Below, in pieces: positions 24,840 through 35,029 of a stretch of DNA of 64,000 bases. The position numbers were made by a program, and so were the translations under genes. Source of the stretch: Cytospora piceicola (Eukaryota; Ascomycota; Sordariomycetes; Diaporthales; Cytosporaceae); the NCBI GenBank assembly GCA_023375675.1, contig JALQBC010000014.1, positions 558,001-622,000 of the forward strand, in the 5' to 3' direction. Positions within the stretch are counted from its first letter, which is position 1. Every line of letters starts with the position of its first letter. The notes below the pieces were generated by a model. That model was given only the letters and a program-made list of their open reading frames with translations. It was not told the DNA's origin and made no database searches.

Positions 24840-25092
24840 ATGCAGTTCCAGGTCGCGTTACCAGCTCTTCTTGCTGCTGTCTTCTTCGGAAGCATAGCTT
24901 CAGCTACTCCCGTGCCTTGCCCAGACGTGAATGCTCCTCCCCTACGCAACCTTTCACCGCTTCTCAGACTATGTATGTACTGACATGATGATACAGTCGA
25001 AACGAGACCAGATCCTCATGGGAACTCTCGAGCCCGAGGCATGCTGTCCTTACGGCATTTGCAAAGGGGATGTGGTGGTCCGAGGTGGCTGA
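24840..25092 (+). CDS. small secreted cysteine protein, 60 residues
   Basis: Exons 24840-24926 and 24997-25092 are separated by a 70-nt intron with donor GTGAAT, a perfect CTGAC branch site and acceptor ATACAG; the junction is in phase. Residues 1-22 form a clear signal peptide (hydrophobic core LPALLAAVFFGSIAS, likely cleavage after SA). The predicted mature peptide is about 38 residues with four cysteines, one near its start and three in the block EACCPYGICKGDVVV, then RGG and stop. Without splicing the frame runs only 47 codons and loses the cysteine block, so the spliced model is strongly preferred. A pyrimidine-rich leader with (CCT)n precedes the start. I recall similar CCxYGxCxGDVVV peptides in other ascomycetes, but function is unknown; a secreted effector-like or antimicrobial role is only inference. 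Confidence 0.72.
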
Positions 25093-26362
25093 GAGGATGA
25101 TGACGTTGATGATGATGGCTACACAACACAGGGCAGAGCCTTCCAAGGACTCATCTGTCCTTGCTTTTCTTCTTTTTTTCCCCTCGAGGCAGGACAATTC
25201 CTCCGCGTTCTGGACAACGAATTCGACATCAACCCAAACCATGAGGACAGAGATGGCGGCCTGCGCAAGCGGGTCCGCCGAAGGAGACCACGACAGAACG
25301 ACAGAGAAAAGAGAATTTTAGACGTTGCCATGGCAGAGGAGTGGAGTTGGTTCCACCATAGATGCATTTTCAACGGCGTTTTCCGTACATTGGGTTTATC
25401 AGTCCATCCTTTTGTGGAGTCAACAGCGAAGCGGTATCAATTCCCACGACGACATTCATCAACGGCGCAACGGCGCAACGGCGGCAATGCTTCAACCTTC
25501 TTCTTTTTACCGGATACTGTTTTGCATACACAGAGACATGACTGCGTCTGATGTCTACGCTTCTTCATTCCAAGGTCGAATACGAGATGTACCAGTTCGA
25601 AATGGGGGTGGCTGTTTGGGCGGGAGGGGCATCTAGACGGTCTTGATGTCAGCCGATTGGACGTTCTGCCAAGACCGGAGAGAGGGTGTGAGGAAGGGCA
25701 GGGCCAAGAGTGGGATGAGTAACGCCTGCGGGATGGTGGCTGAAATGAAATCGAAACTAGATGGAGAGTGAGGTGGGGAGGGGATTTGGAAAAGCAGTAT
25801 CTCACGTGGTAGTCTGCGTATCTTACAGCCCGAAAAGGACATGACTTGCCCGGCTGCATGATGACATTAGATGACAATGAACACTCGAGATATATGACAT
25901 CGTTCGTTGTCCAAAGGTCCCTTAGGGGTAATATTCCGATCTCCATGATCTTCAAAACCAGAGTCCATGCTTATCGGAAGGCCCGCTGTCGAAAGTACAG
26001 CCTCATTCCCGAAGCCCTCGTGGTAGTCCTAGCTCACGACATTGCCCACACGTCTGATCAGCACGGAGAGAACATGTTTTCTGGCAGTTTGCAAGCTGCT
26101 GACGGGACCATTGGAAAGCAGCCAAAGGAAAGTCATGATGAGATTGGCCTATGCGTGCCACACTGCGCAACCGACCACTCACAAGAGGTCTATCTCGTAT
26201 CCCATCCGGGCGTTCTGCAGTCTGTAATACACGCTCTCGGATCCCTTGGTTTGCTCACCTAGATAATGACCCCGCGCCGGCAGTTAACTTCGTGGCTGCC
26301 TCGCAATGGCTACCGGTCTACCCGATCTTCTTGACTGGAACATACGATTTTCCGGACGGACC
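25093..26362. other. intergenic, no gene seen
   Basis: About 1.3 kb between two convergent genes. It should contain the 3' UTRs of the secreted-peptide gene and the isochorismatase-like gene. The longest frame (25846-26262, plus strand) has no recognisable domain and I do not call it. Confidence 0.5.
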
Positions 26363-27361
26363 CTATCGAGATTGACTATTGGGGGTCTTCAGCAAAGCAT
26401 CAGCCAGTGTCTTGGAGTCGATGACAAAGCCATAATTCTTCTGTGCAGATAGGTATCTCGTCAGCTTATTCGAAGGTCACAAGCTGTGATTGGCCTCGGA
26501 ACCTCGGGTGAGAACAAGAGCACGAAGTAGCCATCGCCAGCTGAAGGAAAGAAGAAGATAGCAACTCACCTCAACATTCGTCAGACAAACCTCCCTCGCC
26601 CCCTCCGTCGTAGTCGCACAGCAATCCTCGACCATGACACAATCCCAGCCCGCGTTATAAGCATCCGCCAACGTACCCAGGACACACTGATCCGTATTCA
26701 CCCCCGCGAACAACAACGTCCTCTTCCTCCTCCCCTCCCCCCCATCCCCGCTCAGATACCCCCAAAGCGGCTGGCCCTCACACCAGAGCCCGCTCATCCG
26801 GTTCTTCACACACTGCACGTCCTCCCCCTCCCTAGCAGCCCCGGCCAGCGGCCCATAGACACCCGCGTTCCACTCCCCCGCCACGAGACACCTCCCCCTG
26901 CCCCCGCCGAGGTCGGCGCCCAGGCCGGCGGCGGCGGCGGCGGCCGTCCCGCCCTCGGCGATCGCGGCCTTCGCGAAGCCCCTCGACACCCCCGCCGGCA
27001 TCGCCGCCAGGTCCGCGTCCGTCAGGCCCCAGTTCAGCCAGACCACCTGGATGCCGAGCCTTCGGCAGTGCTCGATCGTGCTCAACAGCGGGGCGACGGC
27101 CGCGAGGCCGGAGGGGTGTACGCGGCAGGAGGGGTGGAGGAAGAAGTTTTGCATGTCGACGATGACGAGGGCGGTTTGAGACGGGGATAAGAGGATGTTG
27201 GTCTCGGGTGGCCCCTGGGTGGTTCGTATACTCAGGGGTTGATACGATGGTGAGGAGATATTGTCGTTGCCGCCTCGGGTGAGGTCGTAGGTCTTGGTAG
27301 ACCTGTCATAGACCCATTGGTCCCCTGGTGGTCCGAAGCTGATTTTGCCATCGGGAGACAT
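26363..27361 (-). CDS. isochorismatase-family cysteine hydrolase
   Basis: Two exons (26570-27361 and 26363-26440; 129-nt intron) give 289 residues. The fold is the cysteine-hydrolase superfamily that includes isochorismatases, nicotinamidases and ureidoacrylate amidohydrolases. The catalytic triad is visible: Asp69 in VIVDMQNFF, Lys186 in CVKNRMSGLW and Cys226 in GVNTDQCVLGTL, next to the usual cis-peptide. The short last exon supplies the expected end (KNYGFVIDSKTLADALL). A low-complexity Ala/Gly stretch near residue 140 is GC-rich. The start is the ATG at 27361; the frame extends upstream only to a TTG. The substrate cannot be decided. Secreted fungal isochorismatases can lower host salicylate, but this protein has no signal peptide and no evidence of that role. 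Confidence 0.88.
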
Positions 27362-27937
27362 AACGGCTGGTGGTGGTGATCTTCGTGTCTGCCTATGAAG
27401 GTGGCCAGTTCTAATAGTGGCCGTTGGTTGAGGAGGGCTCAAACACGTTCAGTGGGATCTATTCGAAATCTCCCTCCTCCGTCAATCTTGAAGCTCAGTC
27501 TCTGGTGAGTGGACGTATATCACCTAGGTACATGACGAGGATGCAGCCAGGAGATAAGGAGGTGCGGGGCGACTGCCGGCTGCCCTTTTTGATAACAAGT
27601 GATATGTCCTTGAGGTGGGTGGCCTAGGAAACCAATCAGCCTTACAGTAACAATACATGGCCACGCCATGAGAGATATCTCCGCCAATATTAAGACTTAC
27701 CGTCTCTATCAATCCCCGAATGCATTGCTAAAAGTTTCTCTAGGACACCTTAAGTCTTAGCCATAAAATAGCAAATACAAAGCCAATACCAGACGCCATG
27801 CCATGAGTGTCGACCAACAATTATACAGCCCTCTCAACACCTGCCAAAGTGCCTTCCAGTACGCTGGCCTCTCAATCGTTGTTCTGAGCTCTCGCTACTT
27901 GTACAGACTGAGAGCGTCTCCGCCGCGTCACAAAAGT
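27362..27937. promoter_or_regulatory. upstream region of the isochorismatase-like gene
   Basis: About 576 bp between the start of the hydrolase gene and the stop of the kelch/BTB gene, both on the minus strand. It should hold the promoter of the former and the 3' UTR of the latter. One CACCTAGGTAC core lies near 27521. No coding region is seen. Confidence 0.45.
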
Positions 27938-30301
27938 CTAGTTCATGTCCATTCCGTCATCTTCCTCAGCCTCTTCAGCCTCAAGCGATTGTGTAAGGTT
28001 GCTTGAAATGCTCTCTTTCCTCCTCTCCAAGTACCTGCCACCCTCAAACATGTCTAGTTCTTCGCCACCGACAACGCGACCCTCGGTGTCGATCTCCTGG
28101 GACAACTCCACGATGGCAGAGCGAGGGAGCCGCAGGAAGCCAGTAGTCCGTACTATGCGGCCCCAGTGCGTCAGGCAGAATCCAGCTGCCCGTTTGCGAA
28201 GCCATTCCTCGCTTGCCAAACCTGCACAGTACCAAATTATGCAAGCATGGTCGACGTCCAAGTCTCTGCTCAAGCGGTTAACACAGAGAAGTCGTAGATG
28301 CGGGATGTTGTAAATGTTGGACATGACCAGCAGTCCAGCGATGTCTGCAAGATCCGAGCTGGGCCCATCAATACCCTCGTCCTCGGGGGCGACATCGATT
28401 CGATCAGTGTACAGGTAGTAGAGGAAGGCCTTGACCACCGTGTATGGCTCAGGGATATGCATCTTCTTGTTGTGGAACTCGGCCATATGTGAATCCCACA
28501 GCCGAGCGAAATGCGGCCACCGGAGATACAGAATGAGTCGATGAACGTGAATAGGGGGTGAAGTCGGGGAATCCGGCGATAACCATGTTTGGTCCCCATC
28601 GGCCACATCAGCAGCACGAATCAAGGCCGAGCCTAGCAGGTCCTCCTCGCTAGGGTCGCCCGAAAGGGCCGTAACGACAAAATCAGAGCCACTTCCAGTT
28701 TCAGGGGGTTTGTTGAAGCCCTTTGCGAGATCTGCGCCAAGTCCTTTCGATGGGGTTTCCACACGGCGGGCTCTCCCAAGGGGCTCTGCCAACTCTGCGC
28801 GCGGCTCAGGGGTCAAGTTGTTGCCCAAGAAGCCATATTTACGAAGGTCAATCTCCATGATATCACTCAACTGCTCCTCAAAGCCGTTGGCACCGAGATC
28901 CATAGCAGGAGCATCCGTCGGGCATCCCAGCAGCCATGCTTTTGTGCCATCCTCGTTCATTGTGCAGTAGTGCCATCTGTAACCAGACTTGAAGACTTCT
29001 CTACCCTCAGCAACCTTTTGCCATCGTAGCGCACCTAAGTCCAGGGAATATAGGGCGCATTCCTTGGACGTAATTGTGGCTGCTGGTGTCAAAAAGTCGA
29101 GTAGGTGCCCAGACGAGTAAACGTGGAAATGGATCCCAGGTCCTTGTGAGGGAACGTTTGGACCAGAGACGAACTTGTGGGCGTGTATCAGGCCGGGGGC
29201 CATCGGCGCGTACTGTTTGATCTGGAAGGAGGGAGGATTGACTTGCGCCGACCGGGAATTGGCTGCGTAGCCAGAAGCACCAACGATGGGTGTCTGGCCC
29301 ATTGTGTATGAAGACCTAGGGGGTTCACTCGCACGGCTGCCCAAGCCAGAGCGGTCGTATGTGCCAAACTGAGGTGCACTTTCAAAGGCCGGGCTGCCCT
29401 TCAGGTCAAGCCACCAGAGATCACTAACTTTGTCCATGTCCTCACTCAGCCCTCCGAAAACCCATATTCTTTCGCCCCTATAGAGAGTTAGTAGTGATCC
29501 AATTCATGGTGTGGAAGGGTCTGCAATCACCAGACATAGGCAGAATGGTCGAATCTGCCCACAAACCGCCATGCCCTTGACCACGTGAACGTCTTGAGAT
29601 CAATGTAGCATATGTCATCCAACACATAATTATCATGACCCGTAATGCCACCGATGATGAACAATTTGTCTTCGTGTAGGAGGGCGGAATGTCGTGCTCG
29701 GCCTTTCGGAATGGGCCCAGACACTGCCGGTTGCGTCCAGTGGGCCGTCTTGAGGTCGAAGATGATGAGATCGGAGAGGTAGGTTCGATGCTCATTCTCA
29801 CCGCCGAAGACGAGTAGCTTGTCGCCTTGGTACAGTGTCGCAGTATGACCTAAGCGCAGTGAGCAAGTAGTTTGTAGAAATCGGGGCCTTCAAAAACGTG
29901 GACGTACCCATGCGCACCCCAGGGATGTCACCATAGTTGTCGACCAGGTTCCATTGATGGCTGACCAGATCGAGTCGCAAAACATGGTTGTAAACTTCGT
30001 CGGTATACTGATCGAACCCGCCAAATGCATATATTTGGTTGTTCCCGCAGTATGTGACAGAGGCGTTGACAAGACAGGCGGGTCGCTGGCCGAGAGTGCG
30101 GGTCACCTTGGGTCTGTAGCCGTCCATGGCGGCTTTCTTCATGGGAGAGCTGGGCATGATGTAGGTATTGCCTCCAGACGAGCCAGTTGCTGGAGTGCCC
30201 GTGGCGTTGAAGGGTACAACAGCGGTGGATTGACCATTTGCAGCTGCCGGTTGACCACTACCGCCGCCGAAGAGGCCCTGTGGGGTCGATGGGTGCGCCA
30301 T
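27938..30301 (-). CDS. kelch-repeat and BTB/POZ protein
   Basis: Exons 29908-30301, 29531-29849 and 27938-29477 give 750 residues. Four kelch motifs are visible in the N-terminal third, each with the GG doublet and spaced Tyr/Trp: YAFGGF, LVFGGE, FIIGGI and WVFGGL. A long linker with a disordered segment follows. A BTB/POZ domain lies at roughly residues 545-630 (core HVHRLILYLRWPHFARLWDSH), then BACK-like helices and an acidic tail ending in MDMN. Kelch-then-BTB order is that of fungal proteins related to fission yeast Ral2, which acts in Ras1 signalling; a Cullin-3 adaptor role is also possible. Both intron junctions restore a kelch blade exactly. The start was taken at the ATG at 30301 because the frame upstream begins with GTG. 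Confidence 0.9.
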
Positions 30302-31397
30302 CACGAGATGCAGAAGTGGTGCAGCACCTTATTAGGCCTCGACGAGAAGGAGAATCGGGCTCGATCATACGGAGAGCATGGCGCGATCAAGATTGAATGA
30401 AGAGGAAAGAAGTTTCGAAATCAGAAGGAAGGATCTCTTTGATTGTGTAGATATTGTGTATGGTGTATGGTGTATGGTGATTATGTCTCGTCGCTACTCG
30501 AGTTGACAGTGAAGTGGATTCAAGAAGTCGCAATTGAGGCTGTTGTTCTGTTGGTTGTCACATGGAAACACAAGCCATGTTGCAAACGCAAGTCGCAAGA
30601 AGATGGAGCAGTTCCCTTCCACAGCCCCAAAACCCCCAAACCCCCCTGTAAACCCCCTGACAGGCGGCTGGAAAGTCTTGACGGAAGGAGCCGACTAGTT
30701 GGGCTGACAGCTGACTGGGCTGAAAGCATAATTGCTTAGGTAAATGGCAGGGATTCAAAAAGCGGCGAACAGCCGGATACAGCTTAGCGCAGCTGAAAGT
30801 TTAGGGCCTCCACGGGGCAGGCTGGCAGGCAGACGGCAGGGCAACTCGCCCATGTGGGCTGGGGGGGCGATTTCTGGTTCAGCGTTGCTGTGTCAACCCC
30901 CCACAATGTTTACTTTCAAATATAAGATCAGAGCTTCAAGTCTTGCACTCCCTTCCCTCTACTTTTCTCCCGACATCCGTCACATCTTTTCCAACCACAC
31001 ACACACACACACCTCGCTTTCAAAGCTCTTGCTTACTTTTAAAGCACTCTCTACCAAAGCCTTCATTCCTCTCAAGGAACATATTAAACACCTCAAGTCC
31101 ATTAGATCTCATCGCTACGGCCATTTGATCGCCCATCCGACTTCGAGACGCCAACCTCGTTCCTTGCGAAGAAGGCTCTCTGAATCAATCGAACGACTAC
31201 ACACCGACGAAAACTACTAACCAAACCACAATAAACATCCAGGAATCATTAGCTTGAAGCTCTTGGAACATCTACGTTCGATAACTCAGAGCCCTTTCCC
31301 TCCTACGAAACATTCATTTGTGCATCGTGGAGAACTCATGTCATCATCGTTGTTACTGCATCACCAGTCAAGCGAAGCTGGATATCAAGATATCAAG
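30302..31397. promoter_or_regulatory. shared upstream region, kelch/BTB and CDC20
   Basis: About 1.1 kb separates the divergent starts of the kelch/BTB gene and CDC20. A TATA-like element (TATAAG) sits at 30921-30926 on the plus strand, followed by a pyrimidine-rich leader with a (CA)n tract near 31000. This suggests a CDC20 leader of several hundred bases. An in-frame ATG at 31338 could add 20 residues to Cdc20. Confidence 0.5.
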
Positions 31398-33288
31398 ATG
31401 GCTACCACTTCAGTATCAACACCTCTCAAGTCCCACACGGGACTCTTCTCTTCTCGTACTGCTGGCGGTCGTATGCCGCTCACCCCCTCGCCCCGGTCCC
31501 GCACGACACAGATGCCCCTGAACAAGAACTCATCACCATACACCCCTGAGCAAAAATACGACACCAGCGAGGGCCAGCAGAGAGAACCCCACAAGTCCGT
31601 GTACGGCGGCAACCTTCAAGAATACCTCGCCCGGTCGAGCACAAAGGCACATTTCACCCAGACCTCACCCCAGTCAAACATTGCTGCTCTTCCCCTTGGC
31701 TCTCCCCAGAAGACCCTCGAGCTCGGTGTAACTGACTTCACCTTGACTGGAACCGGAAAGCACAACACGTCGCCCTCTGACACAAACACCAAGGCCACTT
31801 CTTCCAAGACAAAGTCTAAGGCAGTCCCTACACACGCTGCCGATCGCTTTATCCCCAATCGCGGTGCCAGCTCAGCCGTTGCTAATGCCGGCTCTGGTAA
31901 GCTGAAGGGGCCTTCAAAGAAGGAGAAGGTCAAGATCACTTCCGAGTCATCGGGTGTCCTCTCTGCTTCCTCCGCCGACGCCATCACTACCCTGGAGACT
32001 ATGAACATCGAAATCGAGGCGGACATGTCTGAGGACTTCTCCCGTCCCTCACCAAACACCACGGCTTATCAAAACTCTCTTGCCAACGCGTGCGGTGTAA
32101 GCATGAACACGCGCATCCTCGAGTTCAAGCCTGCTCCCCCAGAGTCGTCCAAGCCCATTGACCTCCGCAAACAATACAACCGTCCTCTCAAGTCGGCCAC
32201 CGCGAGCACTGCCCAGTTCCGACGACGCATTGCCACGGGTCCTGAACGAGTACTTGATGCGCCTGGTCTCATCGACGACTACTACCTCAACCTCCTCGAC
32301 TGGAGCTCAGGCAACCAGGTTGCTATTGGTCTTGAGCGGAACGTCTATGTCTGGTCTGCCGATGAGGGTAGCGTGAGCTGCCTCCTCGAGACAACACCAG
32401 ACACCTACGTCAGCAGTGTCAAGTGGTCAGGCGATGGTGCCTACGTCAGCGTTGGCCTCGGGACTGGTGAGATCCAAATCTGGGATGTTGCTGAGGGTGC
32501 CAAGGTCCGCAGCATGTTCGGCCACGACACCCGTGTTGGCGTGATGGGCTGGGACAAGCACCTGCTGTCGTCTGGTGCCCGGAGCGGCTTGGTCTTCAAC
32601 CACGATGTTCGGATCGCCGACCACAAGACCGCCGAGCTCGTGTCCCACACGTCCGAAGTCTGCGGCCTGGAGTGGCGATCTGATGGCCAGCAGCTTGCCA
32701 CTGGCGGTAATGACAACCTCGTCTCGATCTGGGACGCCCGCTCACTGTCCGTGCCCAAGTTCACCAAGACAAACCACAAGGCAGCTGTCAAGGCACTGTC
32801 ATGGTGCCCCTGGAACATGAACCTCCTCGCCACTGGCGGTGGATCCTACGACCGCCACATCCACTTCTGGAACACTACCTCTGGTGCTCGGGTCAACAGC
32901 ATCGACACGGGATCTCAGGTCACCAGTCTTCGCTGGAGCCCCCACCATAGGGAGATTGTCAGCTCGAGCGGATTCCCCGACAACTCTCTGACTATCTGGA
33001 GCTACCCAACTCTGGTGCGCAACATCGACATTCCTGCTCATGAGAGCCGGGTGCTACACAGCTGCCTCAGCCCCGACGGGCAGATGCTCGCTACAGCAGG
33101 TAAGGCTCCCCCTCCCCCCCGGGCAACTTAGAGTCCATGCATCGATACTAATCTGTTTCTAATCAGCTGCCGATGAGAGTCTGAAGTTCTGGAAGCTCTT
33201 TGAGAGGAAGCCTGGCGGTGGATCTGCGGTTGCGGGCGGCGGCTCTTCCAGCAAGGCTGCCATGGTCAAGCAGATGACAATCCGATGA
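31398..33288 (+). CDS. CDC20: Cdc20/Slp1 APC/C activator, WD40
   Basis: Two exons, 31398-33099 and 33167-33288, give 607 residues. Cdc20 activates the anaphase-promoting complex to destroy securin and cyclin B and is the target of the spindle checkpoint. A C-box, DRFIPNR, lies at residues 149-155. The linker NTTAYQNSLA and RILEFKPAPPE is typical of Cdc20 and its relatives. Seven WD40 blades occupy about residues 280-600; the protein ends MTIR, the Ile-Arg tail that docks on APC/C TPR subunits. The 67-nt intron falls inside the last blade and splices GCAG to CTGCC in frame. The ATG at 31398 has a strong context (atcaagATGgct); the ATG at 31338 is a possible alternative. Overall features favour Cdc20 over Cdh1. 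Confidence 0.94.
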
Positions 33289-34119
33289 AAAAAGAAGGCT
33301 CACGGAGCCCCTGGGCTCGGCCGTTTGATGGCGGCGGCGGCCCACGGTGGGTATAAACAATTCCTACATGGGTTCATGCTCTTAGAATTGACTGCGGTTT
33401 GATCATGGAATTTAGCGGGGGATTTGGGTTCAGCGCTGCGTGCGTGTCCTTGTATTTCGGGGTTTTAGGGAGATGGCTTTTGCTGCAGACCGTGTTCTGT
33501 GCAGCATCATGACTTATGACGGGTATTATGACGGTTTGGGGTTGGTCAAGGCTGGAATAGGTATTCAGCGTGTAAAAATAGGAATGATTGTATGTAAACT
33601 GTGGATGAAAAAGTTGGCGAGGTTGTCATATGTCGATTGATCAATCACCATTACGTATACTCTCTTCATTACCTACTTACTTAAGTAGGTAGTGCTGTCT
33701 CTCAGCCTGTCTTGTCAGTCTGTCAGTCTGTGTTTTGACAGATGTGGTTGATATCAAGTCTGCTCGAGTGCTTACGTAAAGCCAGAACAACCCACCCAAG
33801 CTCTGAATTGAACAGCTCTGATTGGCCTGAGGCCTGGAGCCCGTTCTGTTCCGAGCTCCATAGGAATTTTCGTTTCCTGATCTTGAAAGTTGCGCATCCA
33901 CCTCGAGTTAACGACATCACTTATCATCAACTTACCAACCCGGCTGAGACGCGCCCATTCCCGACGCCGCTCCTTTCGATCCGACCGCCAGGTGCTCCAT
34001 CTAACTTCCCCAATTGAGCCCCTTCTTTCGACCCTGCGTTGATCTCGACAAAAGCCCGAGGGAGAAAGAGAAAGCCAACACACACACCCACACACCCACA
34101 CCCCCCCCAGCTTCTAAAG
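33289..34119. other. intergenic between CDC20 and ATP20
   Basis: About 830 bp between two same-strand genes. It should hold the CDC20 3' UTR and the ATP20 promoter. A TACCTACTTACTTAAGTAGGTA inverted array lies at 33670-33692. A CA/C-rich leader (about 34079-34110) directly precedes the ATP20 start. Confidence 0.5.
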
Positions 34120-35029
34120 ATGTCGTCTACCACCGCGCTCGCCCGCCCTCTCCTGAGGCAGAACCTCCGCTTCGCCGCCCGCCGCTTCCAGAGCTCCGAC
34201 GCCGCCGCCGCCCAGGCCAAGAAGGCCGCCGAGGCCTCCAAGGAGCAGGCCCAGAACCTCCAGGCCAAGGCCGCCCAGGGCCTGTCGCGCGTCACGTCCG
34301 CCGCCGGCCCCGCCATCACCGGTGCCGCCAAGGGCCTGAGCGGTGCGCTGGGTCGGGTCGGCGGGAGGACGGGGCGGTTCGTCGGGTTCGTCGAACGTAT
34401 GTTATGAACCTTGCTCCTTTACATGAGGGGATTGATGGGTTGCTGGACGGACGGGTGGACGTGATAGGGGGTGACTTGAGGGAAAATACGAGAGTGGATG
34501 GGATGGGGCCGTTTGACAGTGTCCTTGTTGAAAGGAGGAGGCTGACATTACGTGTGTGAACAGGCCAGGTTCCCTTCGTCGTCTACTACAGCAAAGTCGG
34601 CCTTGAGCTCGGCAAGTTCGTCTTCCAGGGTCAGAAGATGTCGCCTCCGTAAGTTGACCGCCCCGGGAACCCCGTCCTTGAAGACCATGAAAGATGAGAA
34701 GAAGACACGTATCCGAGTGTTTTGTCTCCTTGTTCAGCAACAGCAGCTAACGTTACTGCCAAATCACCAGTTCCATGTCCACCTTCCAGTCTTACTTCAA
34801 CCGCGCCCTCAGCGCTGTCAAGAACCCCCAGAGCCTCTTGCAGTCCGCCTCCAGCGCCACGCCCGCCCCGTCCTCGGCCGTGAACCAGGTCCGGAACCTG
34901 TCTGGGGCGCAGCTCGTTGGCGGCGCAGTCCTGCTCGCCGAGGTCCTCGGTTTCTTCACCGTGGGCGAGATGATCGGCCGCTTCAAGCTGGTCGGATACC
35001 ACGGCGAGACCGGACACGCCCACCACTAA
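34120..35029 (+). CDS. ATP20: mitochondrial F1Fo-ATP synthase subunit g
   Basis: Three exons (34120-34396, 34564-34648, 34771-35029) give 206 residues. Subunit g lies in the inner-membrane Fo sector, where it helps dimerise ATP synthase and shape cristae. The N-terminus (ALARPLLRQNLRFAARRFQS) is Arg-rich and amphipathic, as expected for a mitochondrial presequence. An Ala/Gln/Lys-rich helix follows. The family core appears across the junctions: FVERQVPFVVYYSKVGLELGK and MSPPSMSTFQSYF. A single C-terminal transmembrane helix (LVGGAVLLAEVLGFFTVGEMIG) contains the GxxxG-like dimer interface region. All junctions are in phase. The protein is longer than yeast Atp20 because of the presequence and an N-terminal extension. 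Confidence 0.93.

Noticed and set aside
24354..24983. 209-codon frame running into the secreted-peptide exon
   Set aside because: Its upstream two thirds is leader-type pyrimidine-rich DNA with no family; only the part from the ATG at 24840 is supported, and that part is spliced.
27362..27442. N-terminal extension of the isochorismatase-like protein to 27442
   Set aside because: The first codon would be TTG; the ATG at 27361 gives a normal start.
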